A stretch of DNA of 64,000 bases, from positions 930,001 to 994,000 of the forward strand of contig OZ037904.1 of NCBI GenBank assembly GCA_964035575.1. Reading direction: 5' to 3'. A program made the position numbers and the translations under genes. The DNA is from Rhynchopus sp. YZ270_cl-10. Taxonomy: Eukaryota > Euglenozoa > Diplonemea > Diplonemida > Diplonemidae. The notes under the pieces were generated by a model that was given only the letters and a program-made list of their open reading frames with translations, had not been told where the DNA came from and searched no databases. The stretch's first letter is position 1. Each line of letters begins with the position of its first letter. This document shows, piece after piece, positions 8,733 through 19,662 of the stretch.

Positions 8733-11700
8733 ATGACGGGAGATATTTTGGTGCCTGGAGACCGCATCAATTTGCGTGTTTTTGTTAGGGTACGGCCGTT
8801 TATCGCTGAGGACGGTGAGGAGCATGGGGACTGCGCTGTGGCGGTGGATGGACGGGATGGGGTGCGGCTGCAGGGAGAGAAGGAGCTGCGTTGTTTCGAC
8901 GCAGTTCTTGGCCCCGACGTCCCTCAGGTCACCGTCTTCGAGCAGGTAGGGAGACACGGCGTCAACCATGTCATCCAAGGTTACCACACTACACTATTCC
9001 TCTATGGCCAGACCGGGTCAGGAAAAACATATACCGCAGGAAATGGCTGTTCTTCTCCAGAGATCACTGCAACATCAGGCATGGTACCACGGTGTATTGC
9101 TGCAGTATTTCAACGAATCAGTGAAGACCCTTCTCACGAATACCGTGTATCCCTCGAATGGATCCAACTCTATAATGACACAGTTCACGACCTATTGGGA
9201 CCGGAAGGGAGCAAAGAGTTGTCCGCACCCTGCCAGATTAGAGAGTGTCCTGATAATGGAGTGTTCTTGGTGGGGGCAAAGTCGGTCACGTTGTCAGGAC
9301 CTCAAGAGTTTCCGAAGGTTGCGCTTGGGGCTGAGAAGGGGAGGGTGACCGCGCTTACACGAATGAACGCTAAGTCATCTCGATCGCATTCGTGCCTAAT
9401 GGTAACGGTAGCACAAAGGAGGAAGATGACGATTCGTGACCACATCGCAGGGGGAGGACAAGCCCCACGGCACATCCTCAGTGGGCGTCTCTGTATTGTC
9501 GACCTTGCGGGAAGTGAAAGACTCAAAAAGTCTGGCAGTGAAGGGGTCCGCCGCATTGAAGCACGCGCCATCAACACTTCCCTTGCTGCCCTTGGAAATG
9601 TCCTGCAAGCCTTAACAGACAAAACACAACGACACATTCCGTACCGAGACTCTAAGCTTACCCGGCTCCTGCAAGACTCATTAGGGGGGACCGGGATTGC
9701 AACCTTTGTGGTGTGTCTGGCGCCTTCAGCGAGGCATCTCTTTGAGTCAAAAAACACTCTGACCTTCGCAGAGAGGGCAAGAGAGGTGCGGAACGCCCCG
9801 GTAATTCATAGAGAGCTTGACATTCACGCAAAGAACGCAGAGTTGCAAGCAGCTTATGAGGGAAAATTGGTAATATTAGAAGGGTTGAACCGAAGGCTAG
9901 AGGCAGAACTGCGGGACACCCAAGCTAGGCTGCAAGGTAACGACAGCGATTCATCTGACTCAGAGGAAGGCCCTACTGTAAAGACAACCAAGCTTCATAC
10001 CCTGTATGCACTGCTCTCGCAGAGGGAGGGGGATGTTGGGGAACTCCGTGCAAAGAATTTGGAATTATCGCAGCGTGTACGGGATGTCGAAGTGTTAGAG
10101 GCGGAGTTGATGGAGCGCAATGTGCATGATGTTGAAACAGAAGAAAAAATGTGGGTCATTCAGGGGCAACTTCTTGCATTAGCTTCTGTTCCGGTTTCTG
10201 GTTTGCAGATGCTTGAAATGGCGGAGAATGAGGGTCGGAATGAGATTATTTCGTCCTTTTTGGGGGCATCTCTTATCGCATCATCGCATTTTGGGCATTC
10301 TATTCTACAGCATTCACAGAGGTTGAGTAGGCAAACCCTCCGTTCCTCTCAACGCCTTGGTGTTGTTGAAACAGAATGTGCCAGAGAACATTCACAACGC
10401 CTTGCGATAGAAGATGACTTCTCTGTTCTGCAGCACCGCTTTCTTGAGGTTGCTGCGGAACGCAGTGTTTCTGACGTATGCGCTCGGGTCTCTCTCTCCG
10501 AAATGCAAGCCAGACAACGCATCATCATGAACGAAAGCACCGAATGGGCGGTCGTAGTGTCTCGGTTATCTTCATTTAGATCGTCCCTCCAGGAAGATGG
10601 ACTTCGAAACAGAGATGAAACCAACAAATGGAAACAACAAGCCACCTCATCTGCAGAAGAAGTTCAAACATTGAAGCAACGTCTTTGCGCTTTGGCTAGC
10701 GAGTTGGACCATGCAACGAAACAACGGAACTATGAACACCGTAGCACCGAAGAGGAGCATGAAATGACAAAGAATGTCATCCAACAGCTCAGAGACACCC
10801 ACGCAAATGCGACGCAGGAAGCTGCTGTTTTAAGAGATGATATGTCTCGTCTCAGGGCTGTTCATGCAGAGTCTGATGAAGGGCTGCGTGCTGCAGAGTT
10901 ACGATGTGAGTCGATCCGGAATGAAGCGGGTCTGATTGAGTCTGCGCTTCGTGCCGAGTGTTCTGCGCTGGAGGTGTTGGTGGAGTCCCTTAGAACAGAG
11001 GCATCGGAGCTGCAGATACAACTTACCCAGACACATGCTCAGTTGAGCAGTCATGACAGCGAGCTGCAATCCGCGCTTCTTCTTCTTGCTGAAACCGAAT
11101 CTCAGCTCAATGCTTCTCACGATGCATCCGAGGATTTGCGACTCCAGAATTCTTCATTACTCGCATCAAACACATCTTTACAGAGGGATCTGACTATCGC
11201 ATATACCACCATAGATGATGAACACTACATCAAACAAAATTTTGCTCAAAACGAAGAAACACTGCACAGACAGATCCATTGTAGTGATGAGTCTGCAGAG
11301 CGGGCAGTTCTTGAAGGGTTAAAATGGAAGGGGATGGCGGCGTTCTTTTCGGTGAAGGTGGAGGATTCGGAGGAGGCTCAGAGACATGAAGTAGGTTTGC
11401 TGCATTCGGAGTTGGACAACGCGAAAAATGAGTTGAGAGAAAAGGAGGAAAGACTTCAACAAGCGTTGGAAGAGCTGGCTGTTTCGCAAGGGGAGACGGC
11501 AACGATGGAGACTGAGTTGGCCGTGTCGACAGAAGCCGTGCGACAGTCGCAAGGAAAGCTTCAAGTCAAATCAGGGGAGATGCAACAGCTACGAGAAGAG
11601 CTGACATCAGTGGAACACCAATTAGCGGATATGACACACCAGCACACCGCGCTTCAGCAGGAAACTGCGGCAAAGCTACTGCAGGTACAGCCACGTTTAC

Positions 11701-14700
11701 AAGAGTTTTCAGAGCATCTGGCGCAGAGCACAGAGAAGGCTGAGGTGCTTTCCTATGAAAAGGCGCTGGCTGAAGAAAAGCTTTCCGCGACCACAGTGAG
11801 TCTGAATGATGTGCAGTTTCGGGTGCACGCGTTGTGGGAGGAGGTGTGTCCTGGGTTGGACACGCCTGTGGGGGTGGAGGATGCGTTGGGGCAGATCAAG
11901 GCAGTGTTGGGAGGTGTGCAGGAGGACCACATATGTGCGCTCGAGGCTTTGAGCGATGCAGAAGAGGACGTCGCAGCAGTGGTCGTGCAGGTGGTGGGGG
12001 AGGTGGTGGGGGATGGCTTTCATGGCATGTTGCAGGTGCTCCAGGGGCATGTGGCGGGGGTGGTGGGAGAGCTTGCAGGCCTGCAAGTGCAGCACAGCGA
12101 GGCTGTGTCTTGTGTAGAAGGCTTGAAGACAGAGCTCCATGACGTCCAGCAGCTTGTTGTCTCCCTCAAAGCACGGCTGTCTGCAGCAGCATTGGCTGAA
12201 GAGGGTGTGCGGCGTGTGGGTGTGGCTGTGGAGGTGGATATGGGGAGTGATGTGGCGGCGGTAGTGGCGGCGGTGGACAGTCTGCGCGAGAGGTGTGTCG
12301 CGCAAGACGAGAGGATCGCAGATCTGCAAGGTGCAGCGTCCGAGCAGCTCGCAGCCGCCTCCCGTGAGCACACCCGCATGGAGCAGGCGAAGCTGTCTGA
12401 AGAGGAGCAAACAGCGTCTCTGTGGGAACTGCTGTTTGCATCACACAGTGCGCGCTTTGTGCAGGACGAAGAGGCTGGGCGGATGTGTGTTGTTGTGGAT
12501 GAGAAGGATGCTCGTGCAGCCATCATGCATGCGGCGTTTGTGTGCAAGAGTGACGCGTTGATTGTCTCACGCAGAGTGACAGAGCAGCACCACACCACCA
12601 TCCAGTCCACTGAGACACATCTGCAGTATTTGGCACCTGCACTTGGGTTTGAGTGGGATGGCGAGTGTGCTGTGTCGGTGATCAGGGATGCGACACATGC
12701 TGCACAGGTACTTCGAGAGCAGTTGAGCATACGTGACGGTGAACTGCAGGAGTTGACTGCTGCCTGTGGCTGTGCAGAAGCGGCAGTGTCACGTGCACAG
12801 GAAGAACTTGAACGTGGCAAGCAGGAGATGGGTCTGACAGAAGCAGAGTTGCGCACGACTGTCCAGGAGCTGCAAGACGCACTTCAGCAGCAGAGCAGGG
12901 ATGCGTCTGACAGGGGTGCTGTGCTGGAGGAAGCAGCACACACACTGCGTGACCAGCTCCTTGTTGCGCAGACAACCGCTTCTGAGGCAACTGCGCTTGC
13001 AGAGGAGGAGGTGAAGGCACTGGAAGACGCACTGCCCAATGCGTTTGGCTCTGTGTTGCAGTGTTTGAATCCTGGTTCTGACATGACTGTGCAGCACGGT
13101 CTCACCGATGTGTGTGAGCAGGCATCTGCACTTCGCTCTGCATACGATTCCGCTGTGGCTGACCTTTTCAACCAAGACTGTTCGATGTGTGTGCAGGACG
13201 AGTCATGTGGCCGTGTCCTTCTTGAGAAAGAGGAAACGGAGAAGGTGGTGCAGATCATGGGTTTGCTGCAAAAGGACAAGGTGACGATACTCCAGCAGCA
13301 CTGCACAGCACAGACCACCACCATCGCAGAGCTGCAAGGTGCAGCGTCCGAGCAGCTCGCAGCCGCCTCCCGTGAGTACACCCGCATGGAGAAGGCGAAG
13401 CTGTCTGAAGAGGAACAAACAGCATCTCTGTGGGAACTGCTGTTCGCATCACACAGTGCGCGCTTTGTGCAGGACGAAGAGGCTGGGAGGATGTGTGTTG
13501 TGGTGGATGAGAAGGATGCTCGTGCAGCCATCATGCATGCGGCGTTTGTGTGCAAGAGTGACGCATTGATTGTCTCACGCAGAGTGACAGAGCAGCACCA
13601 CACCACCATCCAGTCCACTGAGACACATCTGCAGTATTTGGCACCTGCACTTGGGTTTGAGTGGGATGGTGAGTGTGCTGTGTCGGTGATCAGGGATGCG
13701 ACACATGCTGCACAGGTACTTCGAGAGCAGTTGAGCATACGTGACGGTGAACTGCAGGAGTTGACTGCTGCCTGTGGCTGTGCAGAAGCGGCAGTGTCAC
13801 GTGCACAGGAGGAACTTGAACGTTTCAAGCAAGAGATGGGTCTGACAGAAGCAGAGTTGCGCACGACTGTCCAGGAGCTGCAAGACGCACTTCAGCAGCA
13901 GAGCAGGGATGCGTCTGACAGGGGTGCTGTGCTGGAGGAAGCAGCACACACACTGCGTGACCAGCTCCTTGTTGCGCAGACAACCGCTTCTGAGGCAACT
14001 GCGCTTGCAGAGGAGGAGGTGAAGGCACTGGAAGACGCACTGCCCAATGCGTTTGGCTCTGTGTTGCAGTGTTTGAATCCTGGTTCTGACATGACTGTGC
14101 AGCACGGTCTCACCGATGTGTGTGAGCAGGCATCTGCACTTCGCTCTGCATACGATTCCGCTGTGACTGACCTTTTCAACCAAGACTGTTCGATGTGTGC
14201 GCAGGACGAGTCATGTGGCCGTGTCCTTCTTGAGAAAGAGGAAACGGAGAAGGTGGTGCAGATCATGGGTTTGCTGCAAAAGGACAAGGTGACGATACTC
14301 CAGCAGCACTGCACAGCACAGACCACCACCATCGCAGAGCTGCAAGGTGCAGCGTCCGAGCAGCTCGCAGCCGCCTCCCGTGAGCACACCCGCATGGAGC
14401 AGGCGAAGCTGTCTGAAGAGGAACAAACAGCGTCTCTGTGGGACCTGCTGTTCGCATCACACAGTGCGCGCTTTGTGCAGGACGAAGAGGCTGGGAGGAT
14501 GTGTGTTGTGGTGGATGAGAAGGATGCTCGTGCAGCCATCATGCATGCGGCGTTTGTGTGCAAGAGTGACGCGTTGATTGTCTCACGCAGAGTGACAGAG
14601 CAGCACCACACCACCATCCAGTCCACTGAGACACATCTGCAGTATTTAGCACCTGCACTTGGGTTTGAGTGGGATGGCGAGTGTGCGGTGTCGGTGATCA

Positions 14701-16544
14701 GGGATGCGACACATGCTGCACAGGTACTTCGAGAGCAGTTGAGCATACGTGACGGTGAGGTGCAGCAACTTACTGTTGCATGCTCCTCCGCAGAAGCGGC
14801 AGTGTCACGTGCACAGGAGGAGGCGCGTGTTGTGGCACGCGAGCTGAAGGACATGTCTGCCTCCTGCGAGCACCAGATGCGGCTCGCGGCTGCAGCAAAG
14901 ATGGAAGCAGGACGGTTGCAGGAACGTTCGGATAGCCTTGCTGCTGAGGTGGGCAGGCGCAGCACACAGGGTGATGTGGCGCTGCAGCAACGCAGTGCCG
15001 ACGAGGCTGCCTCTTCTGCCCTGGCCGCACAATGCCACGAGCTCCAAACGGAGCTGGACACCTCACGCAGTGCACTGCACACGGCGCTGGCACAGCAACA
15101 GACGTACGCCGCCGCACTTCGCAGCGCCATCGACTGCACGGATGTGAGCAGCGGAGACGACCTCGTGGCCAAGGCAGAGCAGCACGCCGCTCTCACGAAG
15201 CGCACCATCTCCCATGCACACACCGCACGCCACATCCTCACCTCCGTCTTCTCCAATGAGGGCTGCACCACGCAGCTGCAAGACCCTGAGCTCTCCACTG
15301 AGTGGGACGCACTCCTCGAACGTATTGCAGCAGAGATCACACAGCGCGAAGCCTCGACTGCACAGTTCGCTGATAAATGCGTTGCACTTGAAACCAGACT
15401 CACATCGCATTCGCACAAGCTCCTTGCAGCACGCGAGACAACCGCACGCACCCTGCTCTCACAGCAGGCAAGCACCACACTTACCATGCTGTACACAACG
15501 CACAACACCGCCACACACCTCCTCACAGAGGAGACCACAGCAAGAACAGCACTGCAGCACGCATGGGAGAGAACTCTGTTCCACAATACCACATTATTGA
15601 CAAAAGCGACACATGCCACAGCGATCACACACAACACAACACTGCACACACGCCTCCAGGAACAGGGTGTTGCGCTGCACAGCTCTATTGAGGAAAACAC
15701 GAAACTGGCTGCACAGATTGCACAGATGACTCTTAATCGAGCGGCACTGCGGCGTGGCACAGAACGGTGCACTTCATATGCCCGCGAACGTGCACAGCAC
15801 GCACAGGCTCTGGAAGCAACCCTTCTCCACCTTACCTCGCAGCCTCGGCTAGATGCAACAACGATCTCCACTCAGACACCGCACGACACAACACCGTTGA
15901 GACTATCTTTGCAAGAACTACCCTCAGACATTCACGCAACACCACTCCATTTCGACAGCACCACACAACACGGAGAACCTCTCACCACAGCGCAGGCGTA
16001 CACCTCTACTACACCACCACCACCGTGCACGCCGATGTCAAGCCCAGAAGCACATCCTTTGGACGCTACCTTTCCCTTTGAGAGCGATGTGGCTGTTGCA
16101 CATTCTGCTTCGTCTCATTCTCAACGCTGTGTTTCGTGTCGCATCTGTGGTGAGGACGTTAAGAAGCGGGGTCGGAGTGACGAAGGGAGAGGCAGGGCCA
16201 CCTCTTCTGCAGAGTTGTGGGAGTACGCGGAGGAGAGACGGCGGGAGTTGCAGCAGTGTGTCACGCGGTTGAGTTCTCCGGACGTCGCGCCTTCGGTGGC
16301 AGGTTCTGTCACACCAGGTGCCACACCATATGTGACGCCGCCACGTTCCAGGTCGCAGCCAGCGTGGCCTTCTACCAAAGTGCGTAAGCCTGCCTATGCT
16401 TCGCCCAGTCCAGGGGGAGGGGGTGTGGGTAGTGTAGTGGTCAAGGCTGAACGGTCGAGTAGTAGTAGTGTGGAACGGAGGAGTCGACGTACGTCTGCAA
16501 GGAAAGGGGTTCCCGTTGTGGGGAAGGCCTTCTCGCCGTATTGA
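8733..16544 (+). CDS. giant N-terminal-motor kinesin with long coiled-coil tail
   Basis: Single-exon protein of 2,603 residues. Residues about 10-355 are a complete kinesin motor domain. It has the P-loop GQTGSGKTYT (about 92-101), the switch I motif NAKSSRSH (about 212-219), the switch II motif DLAGSER (about 256-262) and the terminal helix FAERAREVRN. All ATP-contact motifs are intact, so it should be an active microtubule motor. The rest is heptad-rich coiled coil to about residue 2350, then a disordered S/T/P/R-rich tail with a Cys-rich knot (CVSCRICGEDVKKRG) that may bind metal. Residues about 1198-2030 consist of a 336-residue unit present two and a half times. Motor position suggests plus-end movement; the subfamily is unclear. 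Cargo is unknown, and flagellar or mitotic roles are both possible. The start ATG directly precedes the motor and is convincing. Confidence 0.93.
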   Translation: MTGDILVPGDRINLRVFVRVRPFIAEDGEEHGDCAVAVDGRDGVRLQGEKELRCFDAVLGPDVPQVTVFEQVGRHGVNHVIQGYHTTLFLYGQTGSGKTYTAGNGCSSPEITATSGMVPRCIAAVFQRISEDPSHEYRVSLEWIQLYNDTVHDLLGPEGSKELSAPCQIRECPDNGVFLVGAKSVTLSGPQEFPKVALGAEKGRVTALTRMNAKSSRSHSCLMVTVAQRRKMTIRDHIAGGGQAPRHILSGRLCIVDLAGSERLKKSGSEGVRRIEARAINTSLAALGNVLQALTDKTQRHIPYRDSKLTRLLQDSLGGTGIATFVVCLAPSARHLFESKNTLTFAERAREVRNAPVIHRELDIHAKNAELQAAYEGKLVILEGLNRRLEAELRDTQARLQGNDSDSSDSEEGPTVKTTKLHTLYALLSQREGDVGELRAKNLELSQRVRDVEVLEAELMERNVHDVETEEKMWVIQGQLLALASVPVSGLQMLEMAENEGRNEIISSFLGASLIASSHFGHSILQHSQRLSRQTLRSSQRLGVVETECAREHSQRLAIEDDFSVLQHRFLEVAAERSVSDVCARVSLSEMQARQRIIMNESTEWAVVVSRLSSFRSSLQEDGLRNRDETNKWKQQATSSAEEVQTLKQRLCALASELDHATKQRNYEHRSTEEEHEMTKNVIQQLRDTHANATQEAAVLRDDMSRLRAVHAESDEGLRAAELRCESIRNEAGLIESALRAECSALEVLVESLRTEASELQIQLTQTHAQLSSHDSELQSALLLLAETESQLNASHDASEDLRLQNSSLLASNTSLQRDLTIAYTTIDDEHYIKQNFAQNEETLHRQIHCSDESAERAVLEGLKWKGMAAFFSVKVEDSEEAQRHEVGLLHSELDNAKNELREKEERLQQALEELAVSQGETATMETELAVSTEAVRQSQGKLQVKSGEMQQLREELTSVEHQLADMTHQHTALQQETAAKLLQVQPRLQEFSEHLAQSTEKAEVLSYEKALAEEKLSATTVSLNDVQFRVHALWEEVCPGLDTPVGVEDALGQIKAVLGGVQEDHICALEALSDAEEDVAAVVVQVVGEVVGDGFHGMLQVLQGHVAGVVGELAGLQVQHSEAVSCVEGLKTELHDVQQLVVSLKARLSAAALAEEGVRRVGVAVEVDMGSDVAAVVAAVDSLRERCVAQDERIADLQGAASEQLAAASREHTRMEQAKLSEEEQTASLWELLFASHSARFVQDEEAGRMCVVVDEKDARAAIMHAAFVCKSDALIVSRRVTEQHHTTIQSTETHLQYLAPALGFEWDGECAVSVIRDATHAAQVLREQLSIRDGELQELTAACGCAEAAVSRAQEELERGKQEMGLTEAELRTTVQELQDALQQQSRDASDRGAVLEEAAHTLRDQLLVAQTTASEATALAEEEVKALEDALPNAFGSVLQCLNPGSDMTVQHGLTDVCEQASALRSAYDSAVADLFNQDCSMCVQDESCGRVLLEKEETEKVVQIMGLLQKDKVTILQQHCTAQTTTIAELQGAASEQLAAASREYTRMEKAKLSEEEQTASLWELLFASHSARFVQDEEAGRMCVVVDEKDARAAIMHAAFVCKSDALIVSRRVTEQHHTTIQSTETHLQYLAPALGFEWDGECAVSVIRDATHAAQVLREQLSIRDGELQELTAACGCAEAAVSRAQEELERFKQEMGLTEAELRTTVQELQDALQQQSRDASDRGAVLEEAAHTLRDQLLVAQTTASEATALAEEEVKALEDALPNAFGSVLQCLNPGSDMTVQHGLTDVCEQASALRSAYDSAVTDLFNQDCSMCAQDESCGRVLLEKEETEKVVQIMGLLQKDKVTILQQHCTAQTTTIAELQGAASEQLAAASREHTRMEQAKLSEEEQTASLWDLLFASHSARFVQDEEAGRMCVVVDEKDARAAIMHAAFVCKSDALIVSRRVTEQHHTTIQSTETHLQYLAPALGFEWDGECAVSVIRDATHAAQVLREQLSIRDGEVQQLTVACSSAEAAVSRAQEEARVVARELKDMSASCEHQMRLAAAAKMEAGRLQERSDSLAAEVGRRSTQGDVALQQRSADEAASSALAAQCHELQTELDTSRSALHTALAQQQTYAAALRSAIDCTDVSSGDDLVAKAEQHAALTKRTISHAHTARHILTSVFSNEGCTTQLQDPELSTEWDALLERIAAEITQREASTAQFADKCVALETRLTSHSHKLLAARETTARTLLSQQASTTLTMLYTTHNTATHLLTEETTARTALQHAWERTLFHNTTLLTKATHATAITHNTTLHTRLQEQGVALHSSIEENTKLAAQIAQMTLNRAALRRGTERCTSYARERAQHAQALEATLLHLTSQPRLDATTISTQTPHDTTPLRLSLQELPSDIHATPLHFDSTTQHGEPLTTAQAYTSTTPPPPCTPMSSPEAHPLDATFPFESDVAVAHSASSHSQRCVSCRICGEDVKKRGRSDEGRGRATSSAELWEYAEERRRELQQCVTRLSSPDVAPSVAGSVTPGATPYVTPPRSRSQPAWPSTKVRKPAYASPSPGGGGVGSVVVKAERSSSSSVERRSRRTSARKGVPVVGKAFSPY
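12324..14822 (+). repeat. 1,008-bp tandem repeats inside the kinesin gene
   Basis: Units start at 12324, 13332 and 14340, spaced exactly 1,008 bp (336 codons). The third stops near 14822 after about half a unit. The copies differ by only scattered substitutions over a kilobase, far closer than ordinary divergence of coiled coils, so the duplication is recent or kept uniform by gene conversion. The frame is preserved throughout. Confidence 0.95.
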
Positions 16545-16921
16545 GGTTATTGTAACTTTATTTTTCCGTCCAGGTTTTTACATCTACTGTTGTAGGCTGC
16601 AGGGTCCTTGTGCTTTCATCCGGATGGCTGGCATCGTACGTGGGTCAGTCGGAGGTGCCTGCATCAATAACTACAGTTTTTCCCCCCAGTCAATGAATGG
16701 AGTGTTTTTTGTTTTTGAGATAGGGTGTGCTCAGTGAGGCGCATCTTAGGTGGGGGAGGAGGGGGAGAATTTTCTTTTTTGGCAAGATACTACCTGTGTT
16801 TCTCCACGCAGTTTTCATGCCCCCCCAAGCTTATTCCTAAATATAGGAATTTTTCCGAGATTTTTCAATCCTGCAAATAAACAGTCATCTTTTGCAGGAA
16901 AAAAAGCCTGAGACCTACCCC
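16545..16921. other. kinesin 3' flank and hAT target region
   Basis: No gene. It contains a weak repeat B relative at about 16725-16760 (GTGCTCAGTGAGGCGCATCTTAGG-like), a T-rich stretch, and the left hAT target duplication CCTACCCC at 16914-16921. Confidence 0.5.
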
Positions 16922-16994
16922 CAGTGTTCCTAACCCTAGTTTTAAACGAAACGTTTTAAACGTTTTAAACTCTAAACGTTTTAAACTGTTTTAA

Positions 16995-17481
16995 TGGTGC
17001 TTCCCGGGGGGTATGCATTTCACAAATTTTCAATTCAATTCACAACTTTTCACAACTATTCACAACTTTTCACTACCCTTTTTTCTCTCGTTGGTGAAGC
17101 TCTTAAACGCCGGCATTTGCATTTCCGGAATCCGTACGGCCAGTGGTGGGGTCAATTTGCCGAAATGGACAAGTTCTCGTCATTTCCGCACATCACACAG
17201 TACACAGGTACACAGGTACACCACATCACGTTCTATCTTGTGAATCCCAGCGTACCCCTCAATGGGTGGGTCACCACCCCGCCCAAAAAAAAAGCACACA
17301 CAAAAAAAAATCAATTCACAACTTTTCACAACTATTCACAACTTTTCACATTTTTTCACAATTTTTCACCACTTTTCACCAGCCTTCACAATTTTGTAGC
17401 GGTTTTCGTGTTGTGAAAATTTGTGAAAACTTGTCACATTTTGTGAAAATTTGTGAAATGCACACCCCCCGGGAAGCACCA
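16995..17481. mobile_element. palindrome-ended element nested in the hAT transposon
   Basis: Inverted ends TGGTGCTTCCCGGGG / CCCCGGGAAGCACCA, followed inside by arrays of TTCACAACTTTTCACAACTA-type iterons in opposite orientation. The sister hAT copy at 23027 lacks this block and reads straight through ACTGTTTTAAACG, so it serves as the empty site. The target duplication is TTA with an ATGG-start end, or TTTAA with a TGG-start end. The interior includes the widespread GTGGTGGGGTCAATTTGC segment and two copies of the ACAGGTAC octamer. Confidence 0.85.
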
Positions 17482-17715
17482 TTTAAACGTTTTAAACTCG
17501 AATAAAAAACGGTGGTGAATTTTGGCTTTTCAGGCAAAAAAAAAATTTTTTTTTTTTTTTTTCAGGCAAAAAAAAAATGTCTTTGCGAAAAAAATGTGGT
17601 ATTTTCCTCTTTGCTGAACTTTTCAGTGGCAGCAGGCACGGTGTAATTAGGTGTAGTAGGTGTAAATTATGCGCATGCATGTTAATGCTGCGGTGTAGCC
17701 AACCCCCCACCCCCC

Positions 17716-19662
17716 TTAGTCAGACACATCTTCTATCTTCAGGCAAGAGTGCACTGCTGACAGCATCTGGAGCTTCTCTGCTGACAGACGGCACCTTCTG
17801 CCCCCCGAGAGCCAGCCCATCGAGCTGAACGTACGCTCCACCTCCGCCGTCGAGGGCCGGATCGCCACGATGGGGATGGCGATGCGCGCCAGCGTACACC
17901 CCTTCTTCGCAAGCACAGTCCACCACTCCTCCGGCGTCACCTTCCCCGCAATCTTCCAGAAGCTCTCCTTCGAGAAGAACTCCAGCTTGTTGGAGAGGAG
18001 GAGGAGGTCGGAGCTTTCCCCGCCGCACGCCTTCACGTACCGTTCGGCGGCTTCCTCAACTTCCGCAGGGGGGGAGTAGCCCTCGAAGAAGGCCTTCGCA
18101 TCGCCAGCACCCTCCCGGGAATACTCCACGGGGGTCATCACGGTGGCGGCACACAGCCAGTCCTGTGACTCGTACTTCTCCCTCCGCCCAGCCGCCTTCT
18201 GCGCCCAGTCTCGCATCTTCTTCCGGTCTCCTGCAGGCACCGTTCCCTTCGCAGCGCAGGCAATGATCTTCTTCTCAACGGCAGAAAAGATAGGGATGAT
18301 CATGCCTGCCCTGCCCTTGTTCCCCTGCAGGAGGTTTATCGCCACAGAGACGAAGGCCATAGCCTCGAGTACGACCGCGAAGGTGTCCCACTTATCCAGC
18401 AGCTCCTTGAGGGAGGGGCACTGCGCCGCAATTGTGTTGTCGTCATTCATGAGGATGAGCGACGTCTTGGCTTCACACATCACTTTCCAGCACTCATGCG
18501 AGCTGGTCCAGCGGGTGAGGGTGGGGCGTGGGGGCTTCTTTGCCTGAGGGCGGCCATTCTGGACCTGGAGCTCAGCAAACTTCTTCCCGAGAGCCTCGAC
18601 ATTGCGAATGGAGGAGGTGGTGGTGCTCAACAGATCTACCAGCCAAGCGAAGGCGTTCTTCACTTCCTTCCCCGCGCTCTTCCTCACCCCGAAGGCATCA
18701 TTCAGGACACGGTTCAGGGTGTGAGTAGAACAAATGAGAAGCACGCACTTATGCTCGTTCTCCCCCCTGGCTTCATTGATTTCGGTAGCAAAAACCTTGC
18801 ACCCTGCAGCTGTAGTGGTGTCCCCATCACACACTAGCCCACTCAACTTATCTTTTTCTGGCATCTCATGCAGGTGCGTACGGATCTCCTCCGCATTGTG
18901 CGAGTCCTCCTCCAAAACTTTTGTGCTTACAGGGCGGGCATCCGCACCATCTCCGGAGGCGACAAGGGTGAACACCTTCTCGTCGTTGTGCGCCTTCCAG
19001 CCATCAACGTATACCGAGATGTGCAGGCTCTGTGCTAGGGCTGCTCTCACAGGAACCATGACCCTGTCATACTCAGCCTTAAGTACCCTGTTGCCCATCT
19101 GGTACCCGCTGGGAATTTTTGCCACATCAAATGCTGGCACCAAGCGCTTGATCAGCCTCTGCAGGTATATTGACTCTGCAGTGCTGAACGAGAGGCCGTG
19201 CGCAAAAAAGAGGCGACCAAGGTCAGCTTCGATGTTTGCGTAGTCCTCGTCAGTCAGAGCTGACGGATCACCCCGCTTGCGCTTCGCGCGTCGCGCCTGA
19301 GTTTGGGGAGTCTGCTCCGAAGATTGTGACGATGCCACTGGGGGAGACTGTGTCTGGGACACGGGTGGCTGTGAGGATGGCAACACCTCAGGGGATTCCG
19401 CCTGACCTGGGGGGGGAAGAAGCACCGGGGGAGCCTGGTCCGGGGGAGTCTCCTGCGAAGATGCTTGCGGCGCCCCATCATCCTCATCATCCTCCACGCC
19501 CTTGGCCTTCCGCACGATCGCTGCAGGGGCGTCGCTGCACTGGCTCAGGTGTTTGCGCATACGTGTTCCTGTTGCGCTCAGCACACACTCGCCGCAGTGG
19601 TTGCACTTAGCATCCTTTTCGGAGCTGAAGTGTGCACGCGACCAGCATGGCGGGCGACCCAT
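17716..19662 (-). CDS. hAT-family transposase with BED zinc finger
   Basis: Open reading frame of 648 residues starting MGRPPCWSR. A BED-type zinc finger lies at residues about 6-42 (Cys20-x2-Cys23 ... His38-x3-Cys42) and would bind the terminal iterons. A P/Q/S-rich linker (about 50-125) follows. The RNase-H-like DDE catalytic region spans about 200-560; it includes CDGDTTT and the CSTHTLNRVLND motif typical of hAT enzymes. The C terminus (about 580-640; RIAIPIVAIRPSTAEVERTFSSMG) is the hAT dimerisation domain. The protein would cut and paste the 16922-20039 element and probably its deleted relative at 23027-24462. No frameshift or internal stop is seen, and the length is normal for the family. 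Confidence 0.93.
   Translation of the reverse strand: MGRPPCWSRAHFSSEKDAKCNHCGECVLSATGTRMRKHLSQCSDAPAAIVRKAKGVEDDEDDGAPQASSQETPPDQAPPVLLPPPGQAESPEVLPSSQPPVSQTQSPPVASSQSSEQTPQTQARRAKRKRGDPSALTDEDYANIEADLGRLFFAHGLSFSTAESIYLQRLIKRLVPAFDVAKIPSGYQMGNRVLKAEYDRVMVPVRAALAQSLHISVYVDGWKAHNDEKVFTLVASGDGADARPVSTKVLEEDSHNAEEIRTHLHEMPEKDKLSGLVCDGDTTTAAGCKVFATEINEARGENEHKCVLLICSTHTLNRVLNDAFGVRKSAGKEVKNAFAWLVDLLSTTTSSIRNVEALGKKFAELQVQNGRPQAKKPPRPTLTRWTSSHECWKVMCEAKTSLILMNDDNTIAAQCPSLKELLDKWDTFAVVLEAMAFVSVAINLLQGNKGRAGMIIPIFSAVEKKIIACAAKGTVPAGDRKKMRDWAQKAAGRREKYESQDWLCAATVMTPVEYSREGAGDAKAFFEGYSPPAEVEEAAERYVKACGGESSDLLLLSNKLEFFSKESFWKIAGKVTPEEWWTVLAKKGCTLARIAIPIVAIRPSTAEVERTFSSMGWLSGGRRCRLSAEKLQMLSAVHSCLKIEDVSD

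Noticed and set aside
11709-15871. Long minus-strand frames (up to 659 codons) opposite the kinesin
   Set aside because: Shadow frames of a coiled-coil gene rich in GCA/CAG/GAG codons; Ser/Ala/Cys-rich with no domains and repeated with the 1,008-bp unit.
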